Origin: Syncephalastrum monosporum B8922
Taxonomy: Eukaryota > Mucoromycota > Mucoromycetes > Mucorales > Syncephalastraceae
DNA length: 64,000 bases
Assembly (NCBI GenBank): GCA_000697355.1
Contig: JNEN01001260.1
Span: 124,001-188,000 of the forward strand
Direction of reading: 5' to 3'
The notes beneath the pieces were generated by a model, which saw only the letters and a program-made list of their open reading frames with translations, had not been told where the DNA came from and did no database searches. Shown one piece after another: positions 1-12,066 of this stretch (within the stretch, counting starts at the first letter, position 1; each line of letters starts with the position of its first letter). Made by a program: the position numbers and the translations under genes.

Positions 1-237
1 ACATAGATTTACCTTCATCGTAGCCTAGATAAACAGATTTCAACACAGTTTGCGCGTGTTTAAATCAGAAAATTACAGCCAATAGAGTAAAATACAATAA
101 CTTTATTACACGGGGCATGCAGGAATGGAAGGTGCCCTGAAAGAAGAACTCGATGTGACTGGTTACGGAAACGCTTTTTGTTCGTGTAAATCTAAAAATT
201 TGGTATAAAAAACACAAAGAAATCGACCATTGTGGTT

Positions 238-3162
238 TTAACTGTCCATCAAACAAATCAGGGCCTGGGAGTTGGACGCCACCATGCCGAGTATCCGGCG
301 TTTTGGTCGTCCGTTGGCACCGAGAACAATGTTCGTCATCCGCGGAAGCTCCATTGTACGTGCAAATTTTGGCTGCCATAAAAAGATAATAGTTGTATGA
401 GAATCGGATGATCGTTCTACGTCTCCTCTCCTGACCGAAACAGATGGTCCTTCTCTCAGCTTCTATTTGATAATTTCTTACCTCGACGTGTACATTTTTA
501 TCCAGTGTCATGACGTTCATTTTACTATAGGCATAGGAGCCCAGGTCCAATGTTGCAACAGTCGAGTTTTCGTCTGTTATGGAATGGAAGAGTGAGCTGA
601 CTGCTTTTTTTCTCTACTTCGCGCTGCCTTACTGTCTTCAGCAGTGCCATAGACAAGGCCCAGACTATCTTGGTCAAAGAATTCCATATCATGGATGCGT
701 ATCTTGCTCAACTTAATTTGTACACCCTCGATAGTGTCAGCTCCGGACATCCGTACAAGTGTCACTAGAGAGAATCGGGGATGAGCTGAAGCTGTGTATC
801 CTTCCCATTTGCATTGCTTACGTGTTTCGTCAACTGGGTCTCGTTTTGCAAAGGCATAAAATTGTATGTCTTCGTCTGGAGCACAGGCCACGACATCCCG
901 TCCAAGAGCATCAATATTGTGTGGAGCAGCCTGAACGGGTATATCGATAGACTTCACCACAGTAGTGTTTTGTGTAACGATTGTGGCAGGCTGTGTCATG
1001 GTCCTCATGCAAGTGTCCTTAAGATTATAAAACGTCTGCCTCAGACTTGTCGCATTTTCTAATTAATGTTTTAGGGTAAATTTTACAGGCTATAGCTTCA
1101 TAATAATATACCTGGATCATTTGATGGGCCGTCAAAGAAATGGAACAACCCGTCTGAAGCAAAGTAGTTGTTAAGATAGTCGATAATCGGCCACGGTGTC
1201 TTTGTGAATATCGGCTTTTCATTGTCCAAGTTAGGTTGATCCATTTCGGATCGTCCAGTTTCTTTCTTATCAGCGTATTTCTGAGTTGCTGAACAAGTTA
1301 AAGTTGAAGTGTTAATGACCTTGTCGTGTAACATCACACGCTTCCTTACTGTGGATGATCCAAAGGATGAACTCGTCAAATAATGTCGATGCTTTGGTGA
1401 CCTCCGCGAGATACGAGTGGAGCTTTTTCGACAACATTTTTGCAGAGTGTATGGTTTGAAAGACCTCATCGATGTTGAGGAGACCAGTGTATTTTTGGAT
1501 ACTACATGAGAAAAGTGGGTTACTTTAAGACAGATTATGACAAATAATTAGGAGCTTACTGCATGCTGCACCCCTTCCAGTAATCAAGGTAGACCAATAG
1601 CCTATCACAAGCTGGTATAAGATACGCGCTTGCGATAGTACGGCATGTCATATAGCTATGGGCGGTCCGAGTTTGCCACATGCGCACTTGCTGTATGATG
1701 CATGCGTGAGTTGACTTGTCATTGGCTGTGTAAGGATGTACTTACTCGCTCGGACACTTTCTCAGAAAAGTATTCTTCGACTGCATCACACGGTCTACCT
1801 AGAGCCAGAAATCCAATCATCTCTAACTCTGGCATAGCCGTACCTTCGTCTGATTACGTATTAGACACACATATATATTTAACGACGACCAAGCATACCG
1901 TCATGGTTGATGATAGAGCTTGTTATCTTTTCTGCATTCTGGTTTGCCATAGTCAAGACGGTTCTGTGGTGCTGCTCAAGAAGCTTGAAACAATATGCCA
2001 TGTAGTTCAGAAGATAGTTGATCTGCATCTGTGAGGCGGCTATATTGCATATCTCCTCCTTTCTGTTCTTCAAAACGGGGTTTGACAGAATTTTGAGACT
2101 GTAACTTGGCGCATTCTCCGATGAATAACGGAGAAGCACGCGCAAGATGTCTGCATTCGCGTCTGTGCTGACGCTAACGACGGATGGAGTCTATCGGGAA
2201 ATATCAGGGAAGAAGACTATGATCGCTCTTGTGCAATATGCTATACCTCTTTGTGTGCTACTCGTGCCTCTGACTTGTGACCAGTACGCTGTCTTTTCGA
2301 TTTGCTGGCCGTAGAGGCGTCGTCCATAGCACTCATGTGTCCGAGGTAGTATATTCCGTTAAAGCTAAAAGTGAGGTGAGCTACTGAGTCCATGTTCAGT
2401 TCCAACCTACCATACATGGACATTAGCATTTGTGTCTCCTACGAGAAGTAATAAGCGTTCTTTCAAGGGAGTGTCGTGCTTGCGAGGAAGGGGTTCCTTG
2501 GATGGCTTCGGGTTTAACTGAATGGGTCTGTCGAGCAAGTCAGAACGGCAGCATATTGAAACGAGATGACGTACGTTGTGGGGGCATCTGGAGGAACAGA
2601 AGTCAGGAGTGGCATGGCATTAATCACAGTTTCGATGTCGGGTAGATAGTTCTGTCGGACACGTCAAGAATAAGCATGAAAGATTATGACTACCAGCCAG
2701 TGCGAGTACTTTTTCGACGTCCGTTTGCGTGTCATAGCGTATCCATGCAAGACTTGTGATGGCATACTCAGTAGACTGATCTTGATCAGCCCTGTTCCCG
2801 GGTGGCGGGAAACACGTCGTGACCTGTGGTTCGAACGATCGCGTGTCGACCAAAAACACGCTGCCCCCTTTGGTAGCAAAAGCAAGCTCGTGTCCTACAA
2901 CATTCGGTTTAGTGGATACTGTCAACTGCCAGTATCAGCTTTGCCTACCGCTTGGTTTCCATACGAGATCGGTGACATCGGTGCCGTCAGGTGAGTCCAA
3001 CGTCCAGATCAAATGAATACCACAGCGGCACAGGGCGATCGTTTTGTGGTCGAATACAAGAGCAGCCAAATCATGTGTTGGGCACCAAGAAATACGTGAA
3101 GCAGGTCCATCCAGAATCTTTTCCGCAAATGAAGGGAATTCAGCTTCGTGAGGTTCCTCCAT
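238..3162 (-). CDS. APC4: Anaphase-promoting complex subunit 4 (APC4), multi-exon
   Basis: APC4 is a scaffold subunit of the anaphase-promoting complex/cyclosome, the nuclear ubiquitin ligase that drives exit from mitosis. The first exon, from the ATG at 3160-3162, has the Apc4 N-terminal WD40 signature: ISWCPTHDLAALVF, then a CRCGIHLIWTL segment and VTDLVWKPSG. It splices into GHELAFATKGGSVFLVDTRS near 2900. Later exons give the helical middle (MQINYLLNYMAYCFKLL near 2000, SVAHLTFSFNGIYYLG near 2380). The C-terminal part is at 1100-1240 (IIDYLNNYFASDGL), 580-1000 (IRIHDMEFFDQDSLGLVYG) and 238-370 (FARTMELPRMTN ... RRILGMVASNSQA), which parallels the human C-terminal blocks in order. The stop is at 238-240. 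I did not fix every intron, so the span is firmer than the exon list. Weak conservation makes APC4 easy to miss, but three separate regions agree. Confidence 0.82.
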
Positions 3163-3546
3163 GGAGGGAGAAGCGAACAAGGTTGCACAAGACAAGAAAA
3201 GGAAGCAGGATGAAAAAGCTGAAAATTCAATAGGCACGTATACAGAATATGAATGATGCTCACACACATATGATTTGATTAATAAAAAAATGAGTAGTAA
3301 CTTGAGTTTTACAGTCAAGGATTATAATACTACTTAGTACAAAGGTAACGAGGTCTATTGGCTTTTTACATGCAGGGTATAGAAGGTCTACTGATACCGC
3401 GAGTATCAACAAACATCAGATCATTGTGACCCATCAGACGGTGCGAGCGGACTTGAGTGACCGGCGATTGAATTTAAGCCTATGCTGACGCGCAGCCGTA
3501 GGCGAAGGCGCTCACTCACAGCCGCAACGCAATCGAAGTGTCATCC
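3163..3546. other. Intergenic, 5' side of APC4
   Basis: This 384-base stretch lies upstream of the APC4 start codon. It has an A-rich patch at 3281-3295. I see no RNA gene or convincing ORF in it. It probably holds the APC4 promoter. Confidence 0.5.
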
Positions 3547-4080
3547 ATGGACGAAGTGAAGCGAGTTCCACCGCTTGTAGCTGAAACAACATATCGACGA
3601 TGTTCATCAAGATCAACCGCCCATTATCAACGCGGTTGAAGAACCGCAAGCCAACGACAACATGTGTTCCAGCAAACACCCGCAGTAGCCAATAGCAGGA
3701 ACACAATCTACACGTTCCCCTCCGTACTGCAGTCGCCCGAAGCTCTTCAATTGCTGCGGATTACTCAATCGACACTCGACGCCCTGGCACCCGTTGCATC
3801 CATTGTCGATCCTTCGTTGCCGGATGCTCACTTTACTCAGCTTCGCAACAATGCAGACAGACATGCTACGCTGAGCGTTTTGAAGGCTTTTCGTGCGGTT
3901 TACAATATGTTATGGGCTCGTTGGACCAACCCTTGGAAAGTCTTCCAACGTGGCTCTGGACGTATGACATTGAAGACGTGGAAGACCTGTAATTATCCTG
4001 GTTTTTACTTTTTACACGCAGAAATATTAGAAACGAATAATATAGTTACAATTTATTGTAGACAATCATTTGCCATATAA
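3547..4080 (+). pseudogene. Frame-broken ORF remnant, function unknown
   Basis: A protein-like reading runs through three frames. It starts MDEVKRVPPLVAETTYRR at 3547, moves to HQDQPPIINAVEEPQANDN at about 3605-3660, then to FQQTPAVANSRNTIYTF from 3667 onward, ending at 4080. The frame changes do not fall at usable intron borders; the gap at 3662-3690 is too short to be an intron. The longest open stretch is about 138 codons and has alpha-helical-looking, Leu/Ala-rich composition up to about 3990, then degrades. I do not recognise the family. It could be a decayed gene or a retroelement gag fragment, or a real gene with sequencing errors. Confidence 0.3.
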
Positions 4081-5313
4081 AGAGAATCAAAACTAGTAAC
4101 GAATATTAAACGAGTTTTTCGGGTATCCCTTTGCTTTTTTCTGACCTTGTTCATCTCATGTTTCAATGCCTTTGAACCGTTTGCAATATTTATTTTTACC
4201 TTATATACGCCTCGTAGCAGGGTGGGTGGGTTCAGGGACGTTGCACAAGTCGTCTATCGGCATAATACGAGCAAACATTCGCAACCATCATGACTGATTT
4301 ACGCCATCGTTCGCCTTAAGCCTGCTATGAATAGACTCATGTATACGTATGCATTGTAATGGCATGAAATATCAAACATCTGATCTACGTTTCTCGTGCA
4401 TGCATGCATGTTACATTAACAGAGATAAGACATGCATCTACGAAGTGCGTTACTTGCTATATAAGCAAACGACAGAAAGTTAAGTGATGGATGTGTCCCG
4501 CAGCATCAATTATGTCAAATATCTACCATCGTGAGAACATGTTTTCCGTTCAGTGTGCTTATCTTTCATCGTGACAAAAAGCCCACATATCCGGTTCTTG
4601 AAAGATGGATGAAGGTCAGATTGCGTGACACCCGGGAACTTGCCCGTATTTCCATATCGAACCTAGGTTTATAAATATCCACAGACTACTTTCTACATTT
4701 GTACAAGTCATACAGCAAAATCAGGGAAGAAAGTGGTTTACAGAGGCGCAATTTCATCATCTTGCAGAGAGCTGAAGTCTGGAATACGTGATGGCCGCTA
4801 TCGCAGCTCGTTTTGTTTGTGTTTCTGCTTCGTCATGTGTAGGTGTCAGAAGAGGCCCTGGGTCCTGTCAGTCTATACCTACCAGTCAGTGGAGTGACTA
4901 CCACAGGGAAGAGGAGCAATATGTTCTTCTCCGCCCTTCGTAAACTATGTCATAAACCGAGTACCTTTGTACCACAGTATACAGCTTTTTTAGGTATAGA
5001 ATGCTGCGAGGCGGATGGGACTTCGCGGTTCTTATAATGAGGTGTCGATCAACGGGTGTACGATAAGCGAGCATGCAGAAATCTCGTTGCGTCTCCGCCG
5101 ATTTCTGTGATGCGTCCATCAGGGGAGAATAGTGTCATCTTGGTACAGTTCCATGATTTCACAGCCGCATGTTTGGACGATCGCCGAGAACACAGAGGAG
5201 TACCATCATTTAAAGTTTGCAGCACATGAGACACCCACGGACAATTGATATAAAACCCCGCCAATCTTGCCACTCCCAACCTGATACAAGGCCCATCTTT
5301 CTCTTTCCCCTTT
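4081..5313. other. Intergenic, 1.2 kb, no firm gene
   Basis: The stretch is AT-rich in its first half and I see no gene I can support. On the - strand, 5279 to 5049 reads openly for 76 codons and contains KMTLFSPDGRITEIGG, which looks protein-like. It overlaps another short - strand frame at 5119-4898, so a small spliced gene divergent from the transporter is possible but not shown. The 3' part should hold the promoter of the MFS gene at 5314. Confidence 0.35.
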
Positions 5314-7585
5314 ATGCGTTCTTCTGAAAGCTCTTCACTCTTGACGCACTATCAAGGTGGCGGTTACGATGCAGCCAGGGAAGACGATAGGTCAAGCGAC
5401 TTACATACATGTGTCTCGTCTCTGGGAGACGCTACCGCTACCACGCTCAAAGACGACGAGGAAGAGGATGATTTGGCAGCCAAACGGCGGAACTATGCCC
5501 CACTACTCCTTGTCCTATCCGGGTACGTACTCAAGAGATCTGTGAAGAAATACCAGCTGATCTGGGTGAATGCGTATTCATATAGTCTTTGGGTGGGACT
5601 GACTCTTTCGTCGCTGGACTCATCCATTGTCGCTACCATATACCCGCAAATTGGTACAGAATTTAGGAGGTACACTGCCCGCATTGGTTGCTTCGCATCG
5701 AACTTGTCGTCTCAGTGTCGTCGTCCCTTTCTCTCTTTCTCATATACTAGCTCCAATAACGCTGTGTGGATCGCTACGTCATACATGGTCAGCCATACTG
5801 CACTCCAACCCATCTGTAATGCTTTCTCTTGCAGGAAAAAAAGTAACTTGCTGACCATTTCTTTCTTTCTTTCTTTCTTTTTCTTTTCTTTTCTTTTTGT
5901 TTACAGATGGCCGTTTGTCCGATGCATTTGGACGGAAATCCGCTCTGACGTTTGCTACGGCGGTATTCTTCATCGGTTCACTGCTGTGCGGCCTGGCTAC
6001 CAACATGCCCAGCCTCGTTGTTGCTCGTGCTATCGCTGGTGTCGGGGGCGGCGGGCTAAAAACGGTTAGTCCGTGCAAAAAGTGGCAAAAAACAAACAAC
6101 AAACACCACTTGCTCACAAATGTGTGGGTTAAATATTTGTCTATAGATGGCAGCCGTAATTATCAGTGATTTGGTTCCGTTGCGCCAACGAGCTCATTAT
6201 CAAGGCTATTGTAATATTGCTGACGGGGTAAGTTGCTAATATTACTGAGACTCTCGTAAGCATACCTGACGTATCCGATATCAAAGGTGGGAGCTGTGCT
6301 GGGTGCGCCACTAGGTGGCGTGATTACGGACACGATTGGTTGGCGCTACTGTTTTTTGATCAATGTACCGCTCCTTCTCTTATCCATGTACGTCTGCACG
6401 CAGATCTTGTATGACTACAATCTGGAGGAGCAGGGCACCGATTATCCTCTTTTGGAGCGCATGAAAGATATCGACTACGCCGGATCAGCTACCCTCGTGA
6501 CTAGCGCAGTGTCCTTTCTGCTCGCAACATCATTGGGCGGTAACATACTGCCCTGGTCAGACCCTTTCATCATTGGTTGTCTTGCTGTTGCGGTGGCAGC
6601 TGCTCTTTGTTTCTGCTTTGTCGAAGCACGCTTCGCAGTCCATCCAGTGATGCCAATGAGCATTGTGACAACCCAATCCCCGCTGGCATGCCTAGGAACA
6701 ACGTTTTTTGCTGTCATGGCGTCTTTTGGCATAACATTCACGACGCCTCTATTTTACCAAGGCCTCCTCGGTTATCCCGCTTCTCAGTCAGCGCTAATCA
6801 CTCTGCCCAAGGTGGTCGCATTCTGGTTCGGTTCGATCATGTCCGGCTTATACGTAGCCAAAACGGGCCATTACCGGCGGTTTATTCGTACGGCGGCCAT
6901 GATTGCGGTTTTTGGTATGCTTGCCATTAGCTGCTGGGAACCAGATTCGTCGCTTGGTTACATGGTGTTTTGCTTGGTGTTGGATGGCTGGTCTACTGGT
7001 GCAATTACAACTACCATTGTTGTCGCCATGCTGTCATGTCTGGAAAAGAAAGGTAAAGAGCCGGCCGTCAAGCAGAAGAGAAGCGAAGGCTGACCTAATC
7101 GTATGTATACATGATAGATTCCGCCACTATTACGAGCATCTCGTTCCTCTTTCGGCATATTGGTACAGTGCTCGGTGTGTCTGGAACTGCGGCCATATTT
7201 CAAGGGGCAACCAAAGCCATCCTGACCAAAGAGATAAAGGGTCCTGGTGCCAAAGCGGTATGTTTAGTCTGGCTGTCGAATTTCACCACTCTTCTCATGC
7301 ATTTTACTTTACTAAATTGAAACACAGATCATTGATATCGCACGGAACTCCATGATGGATGTTCGAGAGCTGCTACCCCCAGACGTGCTGCCTATCGTTT
7401 TGGATGCATATCAGACGGCTCTCCGGTTTGCATTCTACTTCTGCGCTCTGGCCTCCTTCATGAGCCTGATATGCACCATGTTTGTGAAGCAAAACAAGCT
7501 GAATACCAAGGTATCGACGTGGCAGAAACCAATGGAACTCATCGTCGACCGCAAACCACTGAAGTTATATGAGTCGAGTCACTGA
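5314..7585 (+). CDS. MFS transporter, Vba/DHA2 (14-spanner) type
   Basis: Predicted proton-coupled exporter or vacuolar transporter of the major facilitator superfamily. The hand-built model has eight exons: 5314-5522, 5586-5669, 5751-5815, 5907-6064, 6147-6227, 6287-7052, 7118-7257 and 7328-7585. They sum to 1761 nt, 586 residues, in frame. After an acidic cytosolic N-terminus comes LWVGLTLSSLDSSIVAT (TM1). The exon 3/4 junction gives NNAVWIATSYMV..QPIYGRLSDAFGRKSAL, which carries the MFS motif A loop (GRLSDAFGRK). ARAIAGVGGGGL and GAVLGAPLGGVITDTIGWRYCF follow; both are typical of the yeast Vba basic amino acid and multidrug families. About 14 hydrophobic segments are visible. Intron 3 contains a (TTTC)n run. 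The substrate cannot be told from sequence: basic amino acids, drugs or siderophores are all possible. Confidence 0.9.
5858..5902 (+). repeat. (TTTC)n microsatellite in intron 3 of the MFS gene
   Basis: A run of TTTC units that decays into TTTTC units occupies most of the polypyrimidine stretch before the acceptor AG at 5905-5906. It may vary in length between strains. Confidence 0.9.
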
Positions 7586-7837
7586 GATGTAACCTGTACC
7601 ACAAGCATTAGCATACAATTATAGCATTTATTTCCATTCATGCAGTAGAGATCATCCTCGAATAGTATACCCCCTCTTTCCCATTCGGGTCACCGTGTTT
7701 ATGTAATATTTGAAAAGAGACGGGAAAAAGATCAAAAAAGTTTCCATTTGCATGACTCGGCATTTGAACACAGTCTTTCCTCCGAGCCACGACACTTGTG
7801 CTATTTAATATTGTGGTAAAAAGGTGGTCTCCGTCTC

Positions 7838-9794
7838 ATGTCGTCACAGTCCTCGGGAAAAGACACTGAGAATGCAGCGGCGACACCACGGATTGCAGAA
7901 ACAGACGCTGGTGACTTGACAACAGCCGACATAAACGAGCTCTACGGTGGACTGCAACGGGTGCTGGACCAAGTGACAACCTCGACGGAATCCACGCCTC
8001 ACATTAGTCCAAGTCTTCCCATTTCGCCTGCCTTGTCTTCGTCTCCTGGTCTCCCATCGCAGGCAGCGCCAGAGATTACCAAAGATCTGTCATCGCCCTT
8101 GAGAGAAGAAGAAAAGTTAGAAGACTGCCCGTGTCTCCACATTTTCAACCCGGGAGACTTGACCCGATGTGCGCTGTGCGAGCGACCCTTGTCCCACGTG
8201 GGGCGATTACAAGAAGACGTCAAGCAAAAGGCCGAGCGTGTCAACAAGCTTCAGGCTGAGTTGGACGACACGCGGGCAAGTCTGATGGATCTGGAAAATA
8301 ATGCGGCCAAAGCAAGCGACTCTCGCGTCGAGCTGGAGAAACGACTCAGTACAATGACGGACCAGATGCACGCGCTGGAGCGAGACATGCACACACTGAA
8401 CGACAAGTATGTCAAAGAAATTGAGCGCGTCGCTGAGCTGCAGCACGCCAAGGAGATGGTGGAAAGCGAGCTGGAAGACTTGTCGCAGCGCCTTTTTGAA
8501 GAGGCCAATGGCATGGTGGCCACGGAGAAGCGTGAAAAGGCGAACCTGCAGATCGCGTACGAGCACCTTCAGAACAGGCTGAACGAGACGCGTGAGCAGC
8601 TCGCCGCCGAAGAAATGCAGCTCAAGGAGCTCAGAGACAAAATGCAGCGCGACAAGGACTGCAGCGAAAGCTTCCACCGCTCCTCCTCGCTATCATTCGA
8701 ACAAGCCCAGTCTCCGGCAAATGTAGCTGCAGGTGTCACAGACGCGTCCATCGTGGATGACCCAGACAAGGCAGCGGCGATGGATCTGGCTGAGCTTTTT
8801 GCAGAAAACTTGAGGCTCTCGCTGAGCAGCCGCACCAATCCAGAAGGCATCGATCCCATCATGCTGGAAGAATTCAGGGAGTTTGTCAGCATAGCGGCGA
8901 CCCTGCCTCTCAAGAAATTGCAGACGACGTCGTTTCTCAAGTTCTGTATAGCCGAGGATGTCGAGCCATGCCTGCGTTTCGGCCCGAACACCCGGCTCTC
9001 GGCGCGTAAACTGATTGACGCCATCATCATGAACACATGCTTTATAGAAGACGCCCCACACGGGTTTGCCGAGGAACAGGCACGCAGACCGGACGATGCG
9101 CCTCCGCTCCGCATATCGGCCCTCAAGTTCTCCATGTGGGACAGGTTTACAGACTCATCCGCACTCGTGGGTTGTCAAGCATGCGGTCGATCATCACACC
9201 AGGCCTCGCTTCCTTATCGGTTCCGTATATCGTATTTCGACGATTGGGCCTGTATCGATCGCTTCTGCCGCGATCGTCTTGTGGCGGTGTGTGAGTACTT
9301 TGTCTTCATCCGCAATGTGCGCCAAGGCTATTACAGCAGCCGCTCGATACCTGACCTTTTTCATGAGGCGACGCGTCTCCGCTTACAAATGTTTTACGCC
9401 AGGTAAAGGCCGGGCCAAGTGGACGGAAGGGGTGGAAAAAGGAGGGAAAGGGGCTACAGCATCAATAAGCACCAAAAGTGGGGTGACAAGTGGGATGCAC
9501 GGGACATCTGTATGTTTTGCGACACGCGTCTTGGATATCTAACTTGTCCTTGTTTTTTTTAATCATCTCTTGTTTTTCTCGCTGACGTATAGGATCGGAG
9601 TACTACCATGGACGCTGCACAATATTGGCATCAAGGGCGACGCGATAGGGTGCGCGTCTGAACCGAGAATAGCATTGCCATCGACGCTACCCAAGGCAGT
9701 GGAAGAAGAGAAGAGAGGGCCAGAGGATGTGGAATACGCTAATAAAGAGCCACTCGGCGCAGAAAGTGTTTCGCGCGAGGCAGGCCGGTCTTGA
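7838..9794 (+). CDS. SEC2: Rab guanine nucleotide exchange factor Sec2 (Rabin8-like)
   Basis: Sec2 activates the exocytic Rab (Sec4/Rab8 type) on secretory vesicles and so drives polarised exocytosis. There are two exons, 7838-9402 and 9593-9794, which sum to 1767 nt, 588 residues, in frame; agg (Arg) spans the junction. Residues about 130-285 form a long charged coiled coil (VNKLQAELDDTRASL onward), which is the GEF domain. The second half has the conserved Sec2/Rabin block: FLKFCIAEDVEPCLRFGP, ALVGCQACGR, YRFRISYFDDWACIDRFCRD and a YVFIRNVRQGYY-like segment close to the intron. The last 67 residues after the intron (IGVLPWTLHN..) are not conserved in a way I recognise. The ATG at 7838 is the first in frame, and stops lie just upstream. 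Confidence 0.93.
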
Positions 9795-10299
9795 AAACAA
9801 TATGCAGGGAGCAACGCAAGCAGTACACTTTAAACACGAGGCGTGTTCTTAGGAATACCACAGAACGAAGCTTGTGTAACGATTGCTCTAACATGGTTTC
9901 ACAGGCAAGCTTATTCAGAGCGGCACACCCCTCGCCTCGCTTGCCCTCGCACTGGTCTGTCCTGTGCAATTTCCCTTTCCTTCTCCCGACTCTATTTTCT
10001 CTCTTCTCTTTCATACTCTTTTTCTCTTCATCTTTTTTTTTTTTTTTTTAAATCTCTTTTTTTTTTTTTTCATACATATTTATTTCACTTTTTGCTGGAG
10101 GAACCCCTACCTTCCTTCCTTGGAGAGAATCCCGAACCCTCAGCCTCGTCTTCTACGTATCGCCTGCTCCAACTTTCTATCACCAGGTCTGTTCTATCAC
10201 ACTGGCGTCGTTTTTACCCATACTACAGCGCCCCGGAATCCAAGCATTCGCCGATCGCTTCTTTGGATTACCTCATTGTGATTGGATGATCTCGTCGTC
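9795..10299. other. Intergenic with long T tracts, velvet promoter or leader
   Basis: The stretch holds two long T runs at about 10033-10050 and 10056-10070 in a strongly pyrimidine-rich background. That is common in promoters or 5' leaders of fungal genes. No gene is visible. Confidence 0.5.
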
Positions 10300-11751
10300 A
10301 TGAAACGCCAATACGGTCCGCCACCGCCTTTAGGACTCTCCAGGCCCAGTCGCAGCGACACGCGGTATCGTCTCGGTAAATGGTCTATGCCGCGAGCGTT
10401 GCAGCAGACGGCAATGCTAGCGTCTGTGCTTCTTACACCGTAACGTATTTCTTCTATATCCCGTCGTGTGCGATAGATGTGGTTCAGCAGCCCGTTCGCG
10501 CACGCTGCTGTGGGTTTGGTGAAAAGGATCGACGCCTCATCGACCCGCCCCCGATACTCCAGCTTTTCGCTGAGAATGGAAATGGCCAGCCAGTGCCAGT
10601 GACGTGGGTCCTAGTCTTCTCTTCGCTTTCACACTATCAAACGCGGCTTACTGATACAATACGACGGTTAGACCAGCCGACTCGATGCTCTTTGTGGTGC
10701 AGTGCGAGATATACTGCGAAAAAGGCCATGAAAATCGTATGACAGTGCTTGTGCCCTCCTCAGCGCCTCCGGAACAGCCTCCTTCGGATGGGATTTCGGC
10801 CGTTTTCTCGCTCCACACACCCAAGTTTGTACGCAATCTGCTCGGTTCTCTGGCTGTCAACGCCAGTCATCTTTTGGACCACAACGATCACCCCGGTGTC
10901 TTTTTCATCTTCCACGATTTGTCTGTCCGGACTGAGGGCAGATTTAGACTTAAATTCACTTTTATCGATCTCGCCGCCGGGTGAGTCCTTCGCACTTTTC
11001 CATATATGACTCGACGTTCGGAATTTTCCTAGAATAATGCATTCTGCTCCCTCTGTCTAGTGAGCCCCTGACCATGAGTACTCGCATACAATCAGACGTC
11101 CTCTCTGAGCCGTTCACGGTTTACACTGCGAAAAAGGTAAACAAAGAAAGCTTATTACGCGTCTATCACCCACTCCCCATACTCATTTATTTATCGCCCC
11201 TTCAATCCACTATCACCGATTTGGTCCGGTACCAGTTTCCCGGCATGGCTGGTAACACAATCTGTGACGTCGTTTTTTTAAGTTCACGAACTTACTGTTC
11301 CCCCTTCGGTTCCCCCCCATTCATATCAATAGAGTCCACCGCGCTGTCCAAAGCATTCGCGCGTCAGGGCATCAAAATTAATATTCGTAGAGAGGCTTCC
11401 TATGCGCGTACGACCGACAAATACTACAGTATGAGGCGTTTGCCCGAATTGCCTGCCGCGGCCAGCCCATCACCGTCACCTTTGGACACTACAGCCCTCA
11501 CCCTCCCTCCGCCCGGCGTTCTATCCTCTCCTGCCACCGTCACCACTGCCACCATCGCGACCATGGAGGCATCCATCGCTACGACGGCGGCCGGCGGAAG
11601 CTCTAGCGCCACTATTGCAACACTGCAGTCATCGGTATCTCTGCAGACAAGCCATGTCTCTTCTCCTCCAGAGAAGGAAGAAGAGAAAGACGAGAATACC
11701 ACTTCCAGACGCATGTCCATCGCGGCTTTTCTGTCCCCTGTCGACCCGTAA
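10300..11751 (+). CDS. Velvet family regulator (VelB/VosA-like)
   Basis: Velvet proteins are fungal nuclear regulators with an NF-kappaB-like DNA-binding fold, controlling development and metabolism, often as dimers. Six exons were assembled: 10300-10375, 10477-10603, 10672-10980, 11061-11136, 11236-11251 and 11333-11751. They sum to 1023 nt, 340 residues, in frame. The velvet domain fills residues about 20-215: YRLDVVQQPVRARCCGFGEKD, DRRLIDPPPILQL, LLGSLAVNASHLLD, GVFFIFHDLSVRTEGRFRLKF, SEPFTVYTAKKFPGMAEST, and ALSKAFARQGIKINIRR, the last being the usual domain end. Exon 5 is only 16 nt long. The tail is Ser/Thr/Pro-rich and looks disordered. The gene is convergent with DBP9. Which velvet subfamily it belongs to needs a tree. 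Confidence 0.94.
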
Positions 11752-12066
11752 TGCTACGCTTTTATGTCTTTTTGTGTTTTGTCTGTTTTTTCTTTTTCTA
11801 TACTTGTAAATAGCAACTCCTTTGTGCATTGAGCGCCGGCGCGCAAATGACATGATCGCACACATTCTGTTCCAAGACCTTTTCTTTTTTTTTTTTTTTT
11901 TTTTTTCATTCTCTAGTGTATTAATGATGAATGCTATGCGAAAGGAAAAAAGAGAGCCAGAATGCCAAAATAGGTGATTGGGTTATGTGTGGGAGTTTAG
12001 AAATATCAAGCGGGGGCGAAATGTGAATCAGGAACGTCGAGACAGAAAGGTAGATTATGGGAAAAC
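11752..12066. other. Convergent intergenic between velvet gene and DBP9
   Basis: These 315 bases hold the 3' ends of two converging transcripts. A T tract at about 11884-11906 is the only notable feature. Confidence 0.6.

Noticed and set aside
2826..2840. GGTTCGAACG resembling a tRNA T-loop
   Set aside because: It lies in a conserved APC4 exon, and no cloverleaf forms.
8207..9135. Long - strand ORFs opposite SEC2
   Set aside because: They are antisense shadows of the coiled-coil region, which has biased codons.
10300..11751. Velvet gene as evidence of a secondary-metabolite cluster
   Set aside because: No polyketide synthase, NRPS, terpene cyclase or tailoring enzymes flank it. The neighbours are Sec2 and Dbp9.
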